A DNA stretch of 64,000 nt from Roseibium algicola (GCF_001999245.1 NZ_CP019630.1:3246001-3310000); one strand, 5' to 3'; shown: positions 27,621 to 39,034, counted from the first letter of the stretch. The notes: a model not told the origin generated them from the sequence alone. Made by a program: numbers and translations.

Positions 27621-29126
27621 TCAGTACGCAACCGACAAATGCGGGCCGGTGTTCTTGTCGACCACTTCCGGCTTGTCGGTTTCAACCTTGCCGGTCCAGC
27701 CGCCGCCAAGCGCCTTTTGCAGGGCGATGTAATAGGTGGTCAGGCGGACACGGCTCTGGATGAGCGTGTCTTCGGCGGAGTAGGTCGAGCGTTCAGCATC
27801 GAGGGCATCGAGGAAGCTGGCGGCGCCGGTCTGGTAGAGCGATCTGGAAAGCTCGGCGGCCGACTTGTAGCTTTCCGCCGAACGCCGCTGACTGGCGACA
27901 CGCTTGCGTTCCTGGGTGAAGCCGACAAGAGCGTTCTCGACATCTTCCAGTGCCGTCAGCACCGATGCCTGGTAGGCGAGGAAATACTGATCGCGCTGGG
28001 CTTCGGCAATCTCGACGCCTGCCGCCAGTTTGCCTGCATTGAAGATCGGCACGGACAGCGACGGGCCGAAGGCCCAGCTGATCGAGGAATTCTTGCCGAG
28101 ATCGCCAATGTCGGCTGCGGCGGTGCCGATGGAACCTGTCAGGCTGACGGAGGGATAACGCGCTGCCGTTGCCTGACCGATTTTCGCGGTTGCCTCCGCA
28201 AGCTGGCGTTCAGCCAGGCGAACGTCCGGGCGGGTCAGCAGGATGCTTGCCGGAATCCCGACAGGGATCGGCAGTTTCGGTGTCGGAATTCGGCTGCTTG
28301 CCAGCAACCGGTCGGTAAGGGCAGTCGGCTGTTGACCGGTCAAAACGCTCAGCCGGTGCATGGAAGCGGCGAGAGCTGTCTTCAGGGCCGGAATATTGGC
28401 CTCTGTCGATGCCGCCTGACCTTCCGCGTTGGCAACGTCGAGACCGGAGGACGAACCAGCCTGGAACCGCTTGCGGATGAGGTCGGCCGAGGACTGCTGC
28501 GATTTTGCGGTGTCCTGCGCCAGTTTCAACCGCTGCTGAAAGCCGCGCGCTTCGACATAGTTGGTGGCAAGGTCGCCAATCAGGGTCAGCAAGCTTGCCC
28601 GCAGCTCTTCCTCGGCAGCATCAAGACCGTATTTGGCTGCTTCCTTTGCTCGGCGGTTGGCGCCGAAGATGTCGATCTCCCAGGCGGCATCGAAACCACC
28701 GTTCCAGAGCGTGCCGACGCTGTCGGACCCACTCGATTTGGAGCGGGTCACGCCGGCCGCACCGTCAAGGCTCGGAAAGAGCGATGAGGAGGCCTGTTTG
28801 TAACTGGCCCGGGCTTCACGCACCTTGGCCTTGGCGGTGCGGACATCCAGGTTGTTCTGAACCGCGAGCGAGATCAGGCTGTTGAGCTGGGCATCGCCCA
28901 GCTGCGTCCACCAGTTGGCAAGTTGCGGCACGGAGGCAGGCGTTTCGCCTGTCGTGTTGCGCCACTTGCCGGGCACGGAGACATCCGGGCGCTGGTAGTC
29001 GGGGCCGACGGAACAGGCACCCAGCAGGGTTGCCGCCATCAGGCCCGCACCCAGCCGCAACCAGGTCTTGCGGCGTTGAGAGGGGACGGCGCAGGCAGAG
29101 CCGGTCTCAGGTTTGAAAAGGGTCAT
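27621..29126 (-). CDS. Outer-membrane efflux lipoprotein, NodT/OprM family
   Basis: A 501-residue TolC-like channel. The lipobox LLGAC puts the lipidated cysteine at residue 38, following SVGPDYQRP, a hallmark of the family. Two outer-membrane efflux repeats follow. It is the third gene of the RND operon, starting 10 nt after the permease ends. It could in principle also serve the type I system, which has no channel of its own nearby, though that is speculation. Confidence 0.93.
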   Translation of the reverse strand: MTLFKPETGSACAVPSQRRKTWLRLGAGLMAATLLGACSVGPDYQRPDVSVPGKWRNTTGETPASVPQLANWWTQLGDAQLNSLISLAVQNNLDVRTAKAKVREARASYKQASSSLFPSLDGAAGVTRSKSSGSDSVGTLWNGGFDAAWEIDIFGANRRAKEAAKYGLDAAEEELRASLLTLIGDLATNYVEARGFQQRLKLAQDTAKSQQSSADLIRKRFQAGSSSGLDVANAEGQAASTEANIPALKTALAASMHRLSVLTGQQPTALTDRLLASSRIPTPKLPIPVGIPASILLTRPDVRLAERQLAEATAKIGQATAARYPSVSLTGSIGTAAADIGDLGKNSSISWAFGPSLSVPIFNAGKLAAGVEIAEAQRDQYFLAYQASVLTALEDVENALVGFTQERKRVASQRRSAESYKSAAELSRSLYQTGAASFLDALDAERSTYSAEDTLIQSRVRLTTYYIALQKALGGGWTGKVETDKPEVVDKNTGPHLSVAY

Positions 29127-29136
29127 CGAAACTCTC

Positions 29137-32100
29137 TCAATGGGCTTTGCTGCCTGAAGTGTCGGGGGCTGCTTCGTTGGTCTGCTTGCGACTGAAGATG
29201 CGCCGCACGGTGACGAACAGAAGCGGCACGAAGAAGATGCCGAGCACGGTGGAGGCGATCATGCCGCCCATGACGCCGATGCCGATGGAGTTCTGCGCAC
29301 CCGAACCTGCCCCGGTGGCAATCGCCAGTGGCGTCACACCCAGGATGAAGGCGAAGGACGTCATCAGGATCGGCCGAAGCCGCTGGCGAGCGGCGTCCAG
29401 TGTCGCCTGCAGCAGGTCCTTGCCCTGGCGTTGTTGTTCGATGGCGAACTCCACGATCAGGATGGCATTTTTCGCCGCCAAGCCGATGGTCGTCAGCAGG
29501 CCGACCTTGAAGTAGACGTCGTTGGTTTGCCCGAAAATCAGGGCCGCCGCCAGGGCGCCGAAGACGCCGATCGGGACCGACAGCATCACCGCGAAAGGGA
29601 TCGACCAGCTTTCATAAAGGGCGGCAAGGCACAGGAACACGATCAGGATCGAGATCGCATAAAGCGATGCGGCCTGATCGCCCGAAAGCCGTTCCTGATA
29701 GGAAAGGCCGGTCCATTCATGAACGAAGCCTGCCGGAAGCTGGGCCACGAGCGCATCGATTTCCGCCATCGCGTCACCCGAGCTGATGCCGGGAGCCGCC
29801 TGGCCCTGCAGTTCCACAGCCGACGCGCCGTTGAAGCGCTCGAGCCGCGGGGAACCATAGGTCCAGCGCGATGAGGCGAAAGCGCTGAAGGGCACCATGT
29901 CGCCATTGGAATTGCGCACGTGCCACAGATCCAGATCGGATGGCTGCATGCGGAACGGGGCATCGGCCTGCACATAGACCGGCTTGATGCGGCCACGGTC
30001 CATGAAGTCGTTGACGTAGTCGGACCCCCAGGCAATCGACAGGGTGTCGTTGATGTCCGGGATGCCGAGGTCGAGCAGGCGCGCTTTCTGCGTGTCGATG
30101 TCGACCTTGAACTGCGGCTGGTCTTCCTGGCCGTTGGGCCGTGTCGCCGCCAGTTTGCCGGATTGTGCCGCCATGCCCAGCAACTGGTTGCGAACCTCCA
30201 TCAGCCGGTCATGACCAGCGCCATTGATGTCCTGCAGATAGAACGAAAAGCCGTTGGTGTTGCCCATACCCTGAATGGCAGGCGGGGCAAGGGCGAACAC
30301 ACGAGCGTCCTTGAACTGCGAGAAGGCTCCCATGGCACGGCCTGCAACTGCCTGAGCGGCAAGTCGCGGGTCTTCGCGCTCGGTGAAGTCCTTCATGCGG
30401 ATGAAGGCGAGGCCGACATTCTGTCCCTGGCCGCCGAAACCGAAGCCGGCGACGGTGAAGACGCTGTCGACCGCATCCGGCTCGTTCTCCATGAAGTGGG
30501 TGCGTACCTTGTCGAGCACGGTCAGTGTCCGGCCCTGGGTCGCGCCAACGGGCAGGTTGACCATGGCAATCAGAATGCCCTGGTCTTCCTGCGGCAGGAA
30601 GGAGCTTGGCAGGCGATTGAACATCCAGCCCATGGCAACGCCGATTGCGATGAACAGCACAAGGAAGCGCTTGCCGCGTTTCAGGATGCCGCCATTTGCC
30701 GCCCTGTAGCCGTTTGCACTTGCGTCGAAACCCCTGTTGAACCAGGCGAAGGGACCACGCTTGTGGCCGTGGTCACCCTGCTTCAGCATGGTGGCGCACA
30801 GCGCAGGCGTCAGGATGAGCGCAACGAATACCGACAGCACCATGGCCGAAACGATGGTGATCGAGAACTGGCGGTAAATGATCCCGACGGAGCCGCCGAA
30901 AAACGCCATCGGCACGAAGACGGCGGACAGCACCACCGCAATGCCGATCAAGGCGCCGGTGATCTCGTTCATGGATTTGCGGGTTGCCTCGCGTGGTGGC
31001 AAACCTTCCTCCGCCATCACGCGTTCGACGTTTTCCACCACGACGATGGCGTCATCCACCAATAGCCCGATGGCGAGCACCATGGCGAACATCGTTAGCG
31101 TGTTGATCGAATAGCCGAACAGCGCAAGCACCCCGAAGGTGCCCAGCAGAACCACTGGCACGGCAAGTGTCGGAATGATGGTCGCGCGCAGGTTCTGCAG
31201 GAAGAGATACATCACCAGGAACACCAGCACGACTGCTTCCAGCAGTGTGTGGACCACCTTCTCGATGGAGAGCTTCACGAAGGGGGTGGTGTCATAGGGA
31301 TAGACCACATCGACCCCGGCAGGCAGCGTCGAGGAGAGCCGGTCGATGGTGTCGCGTACCCGTTGGGCGGTGTCGATGGCGTTTGCACCGGTCGCAAGCG
31401 AGACCGCAAGGCCGGACGCCGGCATGCCGTTGTAGAAGGCAGAGGTGCTGTAGCTTTCGTTGGCAACTTCCACCCGGGCGACATCGTTGAGGCGAACGAC
31501 AGAGCCGTCTTCGGAGCTCTTCAGAATGATGTCGCGGAACTGCTGTGCAGTCTGCAGGCGGCTGGAGGCGGTGATGGTCGCGTTGAGCTGCTGACCCTCG
31601 GCCTGCGGCAGACCGCCAAGCTGGCCGGCGGAAACCTGGGTGTTCTGGGCCTGGATTGCGGAACTGACATCGCTCGGCATCAGGTTGTATTTCAGTAGTT
31701 TCGTCGGGTCGAGCCAGATGCGCATGGCATAGCCGGAGCCGAACAGCCGGGTTTCACCGACGCCCTCGACGCGTTTCAGCGTGTCGTTGAGCGTGTTGTC
31801 GACATAGTCGGCAATGTCGGTGGAGGTCAGGCGTCCGTCCGTCGAAACGAAGCCGAGCACCATCAGGAAGCCGGAAGTCGACTTGGTGACGGTGATGCCG
31901 GTGTTCTGGACGATCTGCGGCAGCTGGCTGGAAACGAGCTGCAGCTTGTTCTGCACCTGCATCTGGGCAACGTCCGGATCCGCCTTGGAGGAGAACGTCA
32001 GCGAGATCTGGGCTGAACCGGAGTTCGAAGACGTCGCGGTCATGTAGTCCAGGTAATCGATCCCGGACATGCCCTGTTCGATCACCTTGGTAATCGAGTT

Positions 32101-32274
32101 CTCGACCGTTGCCGCATCGGCGCCCGGATAATTGGCGCTGATGTTGACGGTGGTCGGTGCAATTTGCGGATATTGCGAAACGGAAAGCGTCGTGATGGCC
32201 AGTGCGCCTGCCAGCATCGTGACAATGGCAATGACCCAGGCAAAGATCGGCCTGTCGATGAAGAAAGCTGACAT
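29137..32274 (-). CDS. RND multidrug efflux permease, AcrB/MexB (HAE1) family
   Basis: A 1045-residue inner-membrane proton/drug antiporter of normal family length, starting [22 protein letters not shown]. The proton-relay aspartates sit in [16 protein letters not shown]. Twelve helices and two large periplasmic loops are apparent. It overlaps the adaptor stop by one base and precedes the NodT-type channel, completing a tripartite pump that exports hydrophobic toxic compounds. Substrates are unknown. Confidence 0.95.
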   Translation of the reverse strand: MSAFFIDRPIFAWVIAIVTMLAGALAITTLSVSQYPQIAPTTVNISANYPGADAATVENSITKVIEQGMSGIDYLDYMTATSSNSGSAQISLTFSSKADPDVAQMQVQNKLQLVSSQLPQIVQNTGITVTKSTSGFLMVLGFVSTDGRLTSTDIADYVDNTLNDTLKRVEGVGETRLFGSGYAMRIWLDPTKLLKYNLMPSDVSSAIQAQNTQVSAGQLGGLPQAEGQQLNATITASSRLQTAQQFRDIILKSSEDGSVVRLNDVARVEVANESYSTSAFYNGMPASGLAVSLATGANAIDTAQRVRDTIDRLSSTLPAGVDVVYPYDTTPFVKLSIEKVVHTLLEAVVLVFLVMYLFLQNLRATIIPTLAVPVVLLGTFGVLALFGYSINTLTMFAMVLAIGLLVDDAIVVVENVERVMAEEGLPPREATRKSMNEITGALIGIAVVLSAVFVPMAFFGGSVGIIYRQFSITIVSAMVLSVFVALILTPALCATMLKQGDHGHKRGPFAWFNRGFDASANGYRAANGGILKRGKRFLVLFIAIGVAMGWMFNRLPSSFLPQEDQGILIAMVNLPVGATQGRTLTVLDKVRTHFMENEPDAVDSVFTVAGFGFGGQGQNVGLAFIRMKDFTEREDPRLAAQAVAGRAMGAFSQFKDARVFALAPPAIQGMGNTNGFSFYLQDINGAGHDRLMEVRNQLLGMAAQSGKLAATRPNGQEDQPQFKVDIDTQKARLLDLGIPDINDTLSIAWGSDYVNDFMDRGRIKPVYVQADAPFRMQPSDLDLWHVRNSNGDMVPFSAFASSRWTYGSPRLERFNGASAVELQGQAAPGISSGDAMAEIDALVAQLPAGFVHEWTGLSYQERLSGDQAASLYAISILIVFLCLAALYESWSIPFAVMLSVPIGVFGALAAALIFGQTNDVYFKVGLLTTIGLAAKNAILIVEFAIEQQRQGKDLLQATLDAARQRLRPILMTSFAFILGVTPLAIATGAGSGAQNSIGIGVMGGMIASTVLGIFFVPLLFVTVRRIFSRKQTNEAAPDTSGSKAH

Positions 32275-33518
32275 CAGTTGGAAGTCTCACTTGTGTTCGA
32301 CACCGCCTCACCGCGGCTTTCCACCTCCCCCGTCGCTTCGTCAATGGTCACCAGAGTGCCTGTTGCCTCCTGGCCGGCCCGCACGAACAGCGAGCCTTCA
32401 ACGATGACCCGGTCTCCCTCCGAGATACCTTCGTTGACCAGCCAGTTGTTGCCGATGTCGCCTTCGACCCTCAGGACGCGCTCTTCCACCTTGCCGTCCT
32501 GGTCGAGGAACAATGCCGTCGGTTCGCCCCTGGCGTTGCGCGATACGGCGCGCTGCGGCACGAGGAACGAGTTCTGTGCAATGCCCTCCTCGACGATCGC
32601 CTGGACGTACATGCCCGGCAGGAGCAAACGATCGGGGTTCGGGAATTCGGCGCGCAGCGTGTAGGTGCCGGTTGTCGGGTCAACGTGGGCTTCCGAAAAT
32701 TCCAGCTTGCCGGTTTCGGAGTATTCCTCTCCGGTTTCCAGCAGCAGGCGCACCTGCACGTTGTCACCGGACAACTTGATCCGGCCTTCCCGCACGGCCT
32801 TTCGCAGCTTCAGCAGGTTGGTGCTCGACTGGGTGACGTCGACATTGATCGGGTCAAGCTGACGGATGATGGTCAGCGGGGCCGACTGGCTGGCGGTCAC
32901 CAATGCGCCGACGTTCAGCGTCGAGGCTTCGATGCGGCCCGAAATCGGTGCCTTGATGACGGTGTTGTCGAGATTGATCCTCGCAGTCTGCACGCTGGCC
33001 TTTGCGGAGGCGATGTCCGCCTTTGCCTGGGCGAGCGCCGCCTTGGCGTCGTCCAGCTCCTGCTTGGCGACGGCGTTCTGCGTAATCAGTTCCTCGTAGC
33101 GCTCAACCTTGGTCTGGGCGCTCGGCAGGGCAGCTTCCGCTTTCTGGAGAGCAGCCTGGGCACTGTCGTGTGCTGCCTTGTAGAGATCGTCCTCGATCCG
33201 GTAGAGCACGTCACCGGCGGTGACCTCCGTGCCTTCCTTGAACAGGCGTTCCTTGATGATGCCGCCGACCTCGGGCCGGACTTCCGCATCGAGGGACGCT
33301 GCGATCCTGCCCGAAAGCTTGGCCGTGATCGCGACCGACTCGGGCTCAAGTTCGACAACGCCGACTTCCGGTTTGGGTGCGGCGCCTCGCATCTGCTGGG
33401 CCTGAGCAATGCCGGACCCCAGGCTGGTGGAAATCAGGAAAGCGATGAGAAAAGCACGGAACGGCTTCTTCGTAGAGCACAGGTACGCAGTGCTCGAACC
33501 GAGAGGGGTACACGTCAT
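32274..33518 (-). CDS. RND efflux periplasmic adaptor, AcrA family
   Basis: A 414-residue membrane-fusion protein with an N-terminal hydrophobic segment ending near IAQAQ. It has lipoyl halves ([20 protein letters not shown] and [18 protein letters not shown]), an Ala/Lys/Gln-rich coiled-coil hairpin between them, and a C-terminal barrel/membrane-proximal domain. A polar linker of about 40 residues rich in Glu/Thr/Ser ends the protein. It is the first gene of the pump operon and is divergent from the TetR gene. Confidence 0.93.
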   Translation of the reverse strand: MTCTPLGSSTAYLCSTKKPFRAFLIAFLISTSLGSGIAQAQQMRGAAPKPEVGVVELEPESVAITAKLSGRIAASLDAEVRPEVGGIIKERLFKEGTEVTAGDVLYRIEDDLYKAAHDSAQAALQKAEAALPSAQTKVERYEELITQNAVAKQELDDAKAALAQAKADIASAKASVQTARINLDNTVIKAPISGRIEASTLNVGALVTASQSAPLTIIRQLDPINVDVTQSSTNLLKLRKAVREGRIKLSGDNVQVRLLLETGEEYSETGKLEFSEAHVDPTTGTYTLRAEFPNPDRLLLPGMYVQAIVEEGIAQNSFLVPQRAVSRNARGEPTALFLDQDGKVEERVLRVEGDIGNNWLVNEGISEGDRVIVEGSLFVRAGQEATGTLVTIDEATGEVESRGEAVSNTSETSN

Positions 33519-33645
33519 TTCCGGGAGGAACCTCTTTGGAAGCGAATGCTGTGGAGTATTAGAAAACTCTCGGGTACCATTATTCTCTTCAAGGTTCCCT
33601 CGTCAATCGATTTTCGGTATCAGTTCGTAACGGGGAGGAGACAAA

Positions 33646-34332
33646 ATGAGCTCTTCAAGAACAAAAATTGTGCAAACGGGTTCCTGTCCAGGCGGACTTG
33701 ATGACTGTAACGAGCAGCGGCAACGCGGACGGCAGAAGGTCCATGACGAGGCGACGCTGAAGGCGCGCGTTGTCGAGGTCGCCTTCGGCACGTTCCAGAA
33801 ACATTCCTACAACGGCACGACCATGGCACTGGTCGCCAAGAATGCCGGGATTTCCAAGCGGACGCTTTACGAGCTGTTTCCTTCGAAAATCGAGCTCTTC
33901 GCGGAACTCGCGATACGCCACCGTGCCAATCTTCTTGATGTTCCGGCAGGCCGAAAGGCCGAAACCCTTGAAGAAGCCCTGAGGGCGGTCTTCAAGGTTG
34001 ACCAGAGCGATGAAAAACACAATCAGCAGGCTGCCGAAATGCGTCTGTTCTATGTGGAGGCGGTCGCGAACGAAGAGCTGGGCATGCTTTTGAGGAAACA
34101 CTGCGGCAGCGAACTGCATGATGTGGTGACTGCCTGGGTGGAGGACGAGGTCGCAAAAGGCCGGATCGTGGTCCAGTCTTCGCGCGACACGGCAAAGTAT
34201 CTTCTGGATGTCCTCATTGCGGCTCGGCTGTTCCGCCCGAAGACACCCGACATGATCACGGGCCTGTCGGATATTCGCACCTACCTCAATCACACGATCC
34301 AGCTCATCCTGAACGGCCTGCTGCCACGCTGA
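33646..34332 (+). CDS. TetR/AcrR-family regulator of the RND pump
   Basis: A 228-residue repressor. An unusually long N-terminal tail of about 30 residues, with two cysteines, precedes the TetR HTH (TTMALVAKNAGISKRTLYELFPSK, about residues 57-80). The C-terminal domain resembles TetR_C of AcrR-like proteins. It is divergent from the adaptor gene with 127 nt between, the usual arrangement for local repression. No clean palindrome was found in that gap. Confidence 0.9.
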   Translation: MSSSRTKIVQTGSCPGGLDDCNEQRQRGRQKVHDEATLKARVVEVAFGTFQKHSYNGTTMALVAKNAGISKRTLYELFPSKIELFAELAIRHRANLLDVPAGRKAETLEEALRAVFKVDQSDEKHNQQAAEMRLFYVEAVANEELGMLLRKHCGSELHDVVTAWVEDEVAKGRIVVQSSRDTAKYLLDVLIAARLFRPKTPDMITGLSDIRTYLNHTIQLILNGLLPR

Positions 34333-34350
34333 CCGTTCAGGAGGGATGCA

Positions 34351-35493
34351 TCAGGATGCCTTGGCCTTGCGAAGAGGGGCGGGATCGGCTCTTTGCAGCC
34401 AGTGGCCGAGATCCAGCGTCGACCGCTGACCAAGTTCTGCACGGTTCTTTTCAAGAAACTCATCGGCAGCAGTGCGGCCTTCCTCGCGCAGTTCCTCCAG
34501 GAACGGCCAGGTGGAGTTGAGTTTGGATTGACCGCTGCGGCCATTCATGCCGGCACCTGCAATCCGGTGGATTCGCAGGTTGGCGACCGGATTGGAAGCC
34601 GGGCTCGCGGCACGATTGGCGTTGAGGCCTGTCAGGCTCGGCAGGAAACCTTGCCGGGGCGACTGTGTGCCAGCGCCAGCTTGATGTTGCAATTCCGCCA
34701 GCAACCGCAGTTCCTTGATCAAAGGCGCATTGAAGGAGATCTCCTTTTCGCGCGCGGCGATCTGCTGGGCATCCTGCGGCAGGGCAGCTCGTTCGGTGGG
34801 GCTCGTCTGGACCAGCAACAGATCCGCATCACCCGGCTCCAGAACCAGAGGCATCAGGCTGGGGTTGCCGGTATAGCCGCCGTCCCAGTAATGCTCGCCG
34901 TCGATTTCGACCGCGTGAAAGAGGGACGGGAGACAGGCGGATGCCAGAAGCACATCGGTACTGACGGCGCCGTTGGAAAAGATGCGGGCTTCACCCGAAC
35001 CGACATGGGTCGCAGTCACATGCAGCGGTATGGCCGAGCGGGCAATGGCGTCGATGTCGATCGTTTCGTCTATGATTTCCCGTAAAGGGTTGAAGCCTGC
35101 CGGGTTGAGATCGTAGGGCGACAGGAAGTTCATTCCCGCGCCGAAGAGAAACGGCAGGCTTTCGAAATCTATTCCCAATCCACCGAGCACAGCTCTCGAT
35201 GTCGTCATGTTGAAGGGGGTAAACCGGCTTCGTTTGGAAACCGTTTTCCAGAAGCCCTCCAGTGACGTTCGCGCTTCTTCGCGCCCGCCTTTCATAAGGC
35301 CGGTCAGCAGAGCCGCCGCATTCATCGCGCCGGCGGATGTGCCCGAAAGGGCGTTGATCTCGAGTGTCTCTTCCTCCAGGAGACGGTCCAATACGCCCCA
35401 GGTGAAGGCGCCATGGGCACCGCCACCCTGGAGCGCCAGGTTCACACGTGTCCTGCGCGCTCCTTTGGCGCTATGTGAAACAGTATGTTTCAA
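34351..35493 (-). CDS. Patatin-like phospholipase
   Basis: A 380-residue serine lipid hydrolase. The oxyanion-hole motif is GGGAHGAF (about residues 22-29), the nucleophile motif is SGTSAGAMNA, and the dyad aspartate is in DGGYTGNP. These match bacterial patatin-like proteins that cleave acyl esters of phospholipids or storage lipids. The C-terminal 100 residues are variable. No signal peptide was seen, so it is cytosolic or membrane-associated. It converges on the TetR gene with an 18-nt gap. Confidence 0.9.
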   Translation of the reverse strand: MKHTVSHSAKGARRTRVNLALQGGGAHGAFTWGVLDRLLEEETLEINALSGTSAGAMNAAALLTGLMKGGREEARTSLEGFWKTVSKRSRFTPFNMTTSRAVLGGLGIDFESLPFLFGAGMNFLSPYDLNPAGFNPLREIIDETIDIDAIARSAIPLHVTATHVGSGEARIFSNGAVSTDVLLASACLPSLFHAVEIDGEHYWDGGYTGNPSLMPLVLEPGDADLLLVQTSPTERAALPQDAQQIAAREKEISFNAPLIKELRLLAELQHQAGAGTQSPRQGFLPSLTGLNANRAASPASNPVANLRIHRIAGAGMNGRSGQSKLNSTWPFLEELREEGRTAADEFLEKNRAELGQRSTLDLGHWLQRADPAPLRKAKAS

Positions 35494-35883
35494 GGTCCGG
35501 GTTCCTTTCCACGAAGTAGTGTCCAGCCCCGAAACGTTTCCTCGTGATATTTTTTGCTTGAGTTTCGTGCCCGGCCGCTGGTGAGCGGATTTCGGCGGTA
35601 AACCATTTTACGGCCTGCCGGTGCATCGGAAGACTAAGATATGCTGCAATGCAGCATCTTTCAATGCGTGCACGCGTTGCGACAGGCTTTTACGCTGAGA
35701 AACGGCAGCCTTCCGCGGGAAAAATACTGCTGCGATGCGATGTTTCGAAGTCTGCGCGACAAAAGGGAGACTTGCGCAAGTTCCTGATTCCATGTCTGAA
35801 TTCAGATACCTTCCCGGAATGCGCGGGCAGGTGATGTCGTTTTGGCTGAAACTTTGTGCAGACGATCGGGAGGATGCAGCGCA
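35494..35883. other. Intergenic region between divergent patatin and MBL genes
   Basis: No ORF is supported. A small perfect inverted repeat, ATGCTGC-AAT-GCAGCAT (35641-35657), is the only structure noted. The promoters of both divergent genes should be here. No reliable -35/-10 pair is claimed. Confidence 0.4.
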
Positions 35884-37248
35884 ATGAGCGTGAAACTGAC
35901 TTTTCTCGGAGGCGTCGGCACTGTTACAGGTTCGAAATATCTGCTGGAGAAAGACGGCACGCGTGTGCTGGTCGATTGCGGCCTGTTCCAGGGTTACAAG
36001 CAATTGCGGCTCAAGAACTGGGCGCCTTTGCCTGTCGATCCGAAAACGATCGACGCGGTCATCCTGACACACGCCCATCTGGATCACTCCGGCTATCTGC
36101 CTCTCCTGGTTCGCAACGGCTTCAAGGGGCCGGTTGTCTGCACAAGGGCGACGCGGGATCTGTGCGCGATCCTCCTGCCGGACAGTGGGTTCTTGCAGGA
36201 AAAGGACGCGGAATTCGCCAACCGTCACGGGTTCTCGAAGCACCGTCCGGCCCTGCCGCTCTACACGAAAAAGGATGCGGAAGTGTCGCTGGACCGGTTT
36301 CGGCCAGTGGACTTCGATGACGTGCATGAAATGCTGGGCGCTTTCAGCGTTACCTTCCGCAAGGCCGGGCATATTCTGGGGGCGGCGATTGTGGAGCTGA
36401 CCTGGGGTGGCACAAGGATCGTCTTTTCCGGAGACCTCGGGCGCTACGGTGATGCGACGATGTTCGATCCGTCGCCGATCCGCGAGGCGGATTACCTGCT
36501 GGTCGAATCCACCTATGGCAATCGCCGGCACGAAAACCTTGATGCCGAGGACATCCTGGCCGAAGCCATCACCAAGACTGCACGGCGCGGTGGCACCGTT
36601 GTCATCCCCTCCTTTGCGGTCGGCCGGGCGCAATCACTGCTGTTCCACATACAGAGCCTGAAGGAAGACGGCCGAATTCCCGACCTGCCGATCTTTCTCG
36701 ACAGTCCCATGGCCGTCAGCGCCTCCAACATCTATGGCAAACACCCGGACGACCACCGGTTGACGGCGGAAGAATGCGACTGGTCCAACGGGGCGGCGCA
36801 TTATGTGGCCGATGTGGAGGAATCCAAGGATCTCGACCGGAACCGCATGCCCAAGGTCATCGTTTCTGCCAGCGGCATGGCGACCGGCGGCCGGGTGCTG
36901 CATCACCTGAAACACTATGCGCCCGACCATCGCAACATGATCCTGTTCGCGGGCTTTCAGGCTGGGGGAACGAGAGGCGCGGCGATCACGTCCGGTGCGG
37001 CAAGTGTCCGGATCCATGGCTCCGACGTGCCGATCCGGGCGGAGGTCGGCAACCTGCACATGCTGTCAGCGCATGCGGATGCGGACGAAATCATGCGGTG
37101 GCTGGGAAACTTCGAGCGGCCGCCAAAGATGACCTACATCACGCATGGCGAACCGGATGCCGCCGACGCCCTGCGCTACAGGATCGAGAGCGAGCTGGAT
37201 TGGCCGTGCTGGCTGCCGGACTACCGGGAAGACGTTGAACTGGAATAA
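35884..37248 (+). CDS. Beta-CASP metallo-beta-lactamase-fold hydrolase (RNA-processing type)
   Basis: From the ATG at 35884 (GGAGG about 10 nt upstream) the product has 454 residues. The zinc motif HAHLDHSG sits near residue 64, followed by GHILGAA, FSGDLG, the beta-CASP insert (SFAVGRAQSLL, DSPMAVSAS, SASGMATGGRVLHHL), and the C-terminal RMMBL motif with HMLSAHADADE and THGE. This is the Ysh1/CPSF-73-like group in bacteria, which cleave RNA endo- or exonucleolytically. Its biological targets are not known. Confidence 0.93.
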   Translation: MSVKLTFLGGVGTVTGSKYLLEKDGTRVLVDCGLFQGYKQLRLKNWAPLPVDPKTIDAVILTHAHLDHSGYLPLLVRNGFKGPVVCTRATRDLCAILLPDSGFLQEKDAEFANRHGFSKHRPALPLYTKKDAEVSLDRFRPVDFDDVHEMLGAFSVTFRKAGHILGAAIVELTWGGTRIVFSGDLGRYGDATMFDPSPIREADYLLVESTYGNRRHENLDAEDILAEAITKTARRGGTVVIPSFAVGRAQSLLFHIQSLKEDGRIPDLPIFLDSPMAVSASNIYGKHPDDHRLTAEECDWSNGAAHYVADVEESKDLDRNRMPKVIVSASGMATGGRVLHHLKHYAPDHRNMILFAGFQAGGTRGAAITSGAASVRIHGSDVPIRAEVGNLHMLSAHADADEIMRWLGNFERPPKMTYITHGEPDAADALRYRIESELDWPCWLPDYREDVELE

Positions 37249-37409
37249 AGATCGCCAAGCGCTCCTTTTCCCAGCTTCCGTACAGCAGGAATGAATGCCG
37301 GTATCGGAACCTGCGAGGCACTGGAAATAATCGTTTCTGCTATTTGCCGTTGCGTCAGATTTGTCGCAGTGTTTAAGGTAGGGGCCAAGGTGTGTAGGGA
37401 GTACTGGCT

Positions 37410-38357
37410 GTGTGGCGTTCTGTTCTCATGTCCTCGATCATGGCGGTCGCCGCCGTCACGTCTGCCAAGGCCGATGCCGTTGTGATCGGCGTGCCCGCCT
37501 GGCCCTCGGCTCAGGTCACCGCCTACATCATCGATGATATTCTCAAAGAGCGCCTCGGTGTAGAGACGGAACTGCGTGATCGAGGCACCCTGACGATTCT
37601 CTCCGATATCGGCCGGGGCGAGGTCCAGGTACATCCGGAAGTCTGGTTCCCCAACCTGTCTGCAATGGCTGGGCGGTTGAGCGAGGAAAAGCATGTTCTG
37701 TCGCTCAGCCCCAAGAGCGTCGCCGCGACGCAGAATATCTGCGCGACACGCGCAACGGTTGAACAAACCGGCATCAAGGCGGTCGCCGACCTCGTGAAGC
37801 CCGAGATGGCCGCGCAATTCGACAGTGACGGCGATGGCAAGGGCGAGATCTGGATTGGCGCCCCGAGCTGGTCGTCAACGGAGATCGAAAAGATCAGGGC
37901 GCATTCCTACGGCTACGACCAGACAATGACGCTGCTGGAAATGCCGGAAGATGTCGCCATGGCCGCCGTTGATGCGGCCGTGTCCTTCGGCAAGCCCGTG
38001 GTCTTCTATTGCTACGGACCGCACCATGTTTTTGAACTTCATGACATCGTGAAGCTGGAAGAGCCAGCGTACGACCCGGCACGCTGGACAATCGTCACCC
38101 GCGCCCAGGACAACGACTGGCTGGAAAAGTCACACGCCGACACCGCCTGGGACGCGTCCAGTTTCAAGATTGCGTTTGCGACTTCCCTTGAAAGCGGCAT
38201 GCCCGAAGTGGCCTCGTTCCTGTCAGCCATGGAACTGACACCGGCTGATGTGACCGGGATGAGCTATGCCGTCGTTGTCGAGGGCAAACCGGCAGAAGAT
38301 GTTGCAAGGGACTGGATTGCCGCGAATGCGGACAGGATCGGGGAGTGGACCAAATGA
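37410..38357 (+). CDS. OpuAC-type (glycine betaine/proline) substrate-binding protein, orphan
   Basis: A 315-residue protein with a GTG start. A signal peptide ends near SAKA. The mature part (VVIGVPAWPSAQVTAYIIDDIL, GEVQVHPEVWFPNL, GKPVVFYCYGPHHVF) matches OpuAC/ProX-like binding proteins for quaternary amines. No permease or ATPase is adjacent, so it must serve a distant transporter or another role. Its stop overlaps the next start (ATGA), coupling it to an L,D-transpeptidase, an odd partner. Confidence 0.85.
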   Translation: MWRSVLMSSIMAVAAVTSAKADAVVIGVPAWPSAQVTAYIIDDILKERLGVETELRDRGTLTILSDIGRGEVQVHPEVWFPNLSAMAGRLSEEKHVLSLSPKSVAATQNICATRATVEQTGIKAVADLVKPEMAAQFDSDGDGKGEIWIGAPSWSSTEIEKIRAHSYGYDQTMTLLEMPEDVAMAAVDAAVSFGKPVVFYCYGPHHVFELHDIVKLEEPAYDPARWTIVTRAQDNDWLEKSHADTAWDASSFKIAFATSLESGMPEVASFLSAMELTPADVTGMSYAVVVEGKPAEDVARDWIAANADRIGEWTK

Positions 38358-39034
38358 TCAAGCTGCCGAGCGCATTTCGCACTGTCTTGAACTGGGTGCC
38401 TGCCATTGCGGTGCTGGCCTTTGCCGGCGTGGCACTGGCGCAATCCTTCCAGACGCAGATCTACGATCCGACGACACGCAAATGGGTGGACTACACCCCG
38501 CGCGCAGCGGCGAAGTTCTATAACCGGCATGGCCAGTCGCCTGAGGAATTCCGGCGGCAGGTGGTTCCGTTCCGAACGGCTGAAAAGCCCGGTACCATCA
38601 TCATCGATGGAGACAGGCACTTCCTTTACCTAGTTCAGCCCAACTTTCAGGCGATCCGATACGGGATTGGCGTGGGCCGCGACGGCTTCGGCTGGGCCGG
38701 CATCGTCAAGATCGGCCGCATGCAGGAATGGCCGACCTGGACACCGCCACCGGAAATGATTGCCCGTGATCCTGAATCTGCCCAGTGGGCGGGCGGCATG
38801 CCAGGCGGGCCCGACAATCCGCTCGGCGCCCGTGCGATGTATCTTTATATCGGCAACAAGGATTCCATCTACCGCATCCATGGCACCAACCAGCCCTGGA
38901 CGATCGGTCTCAATATCTCATCGGGCTGTATTCGCCTGAACAATGAAGATGTCGCGGATCTCTACAGCCGCGTCGAAGTTGGCGCGAAGGTGATTGTGCT
39001 GATGCAGGGGGCTGCCCTTTACAAGGGCGTCTGA
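38354..39034 (+). CDS. L,D-transpeptidase (YkuD/ErfK family)
   Basis: A 226-residue exported protein with an N-terminal hydrophobic signal (residues 12-30). The YkuD catalytic motif is complete: HGTNQPWTIG followed by SSGCIRL with Cys192. Such enzymes form 3-3 crosslinks in peptidoglycan or attach lipoproteins to it in the periplasm. The gene overlaps the upstream binding-protein gene by 4 nt and is followed after 32 nt by a small lipoprotein gene. Confidence 0.93.
   Translation: MIKLPSAFRTVLNWVPAIAVLAFAGVALAQSFQTQIYDPTTRKWVDYTPRAAAKFYNRHGQSPEEFRRQVVPFRTAEKPGTIIIDGDRHFLYLVQPNFQAIRYGIGVGRDGFGWAGIVKIGRMQEWPTWTPPPEMIARDPESAQWAGGMPGGPDNPLGARAMYLYIGNKDSIYRIHGTNQPWTIGLNISSGCIRLNNEDVADLYSRVEVGAKVIVLMQGAALYKGV

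Noticed and set aside
33519..33645. TetR operator in the RND/TetR gap
   Set aside because: Only a distant imperfect AGGAACCTC/AAGGTTCCCT pair was seen; too weak to annotate.
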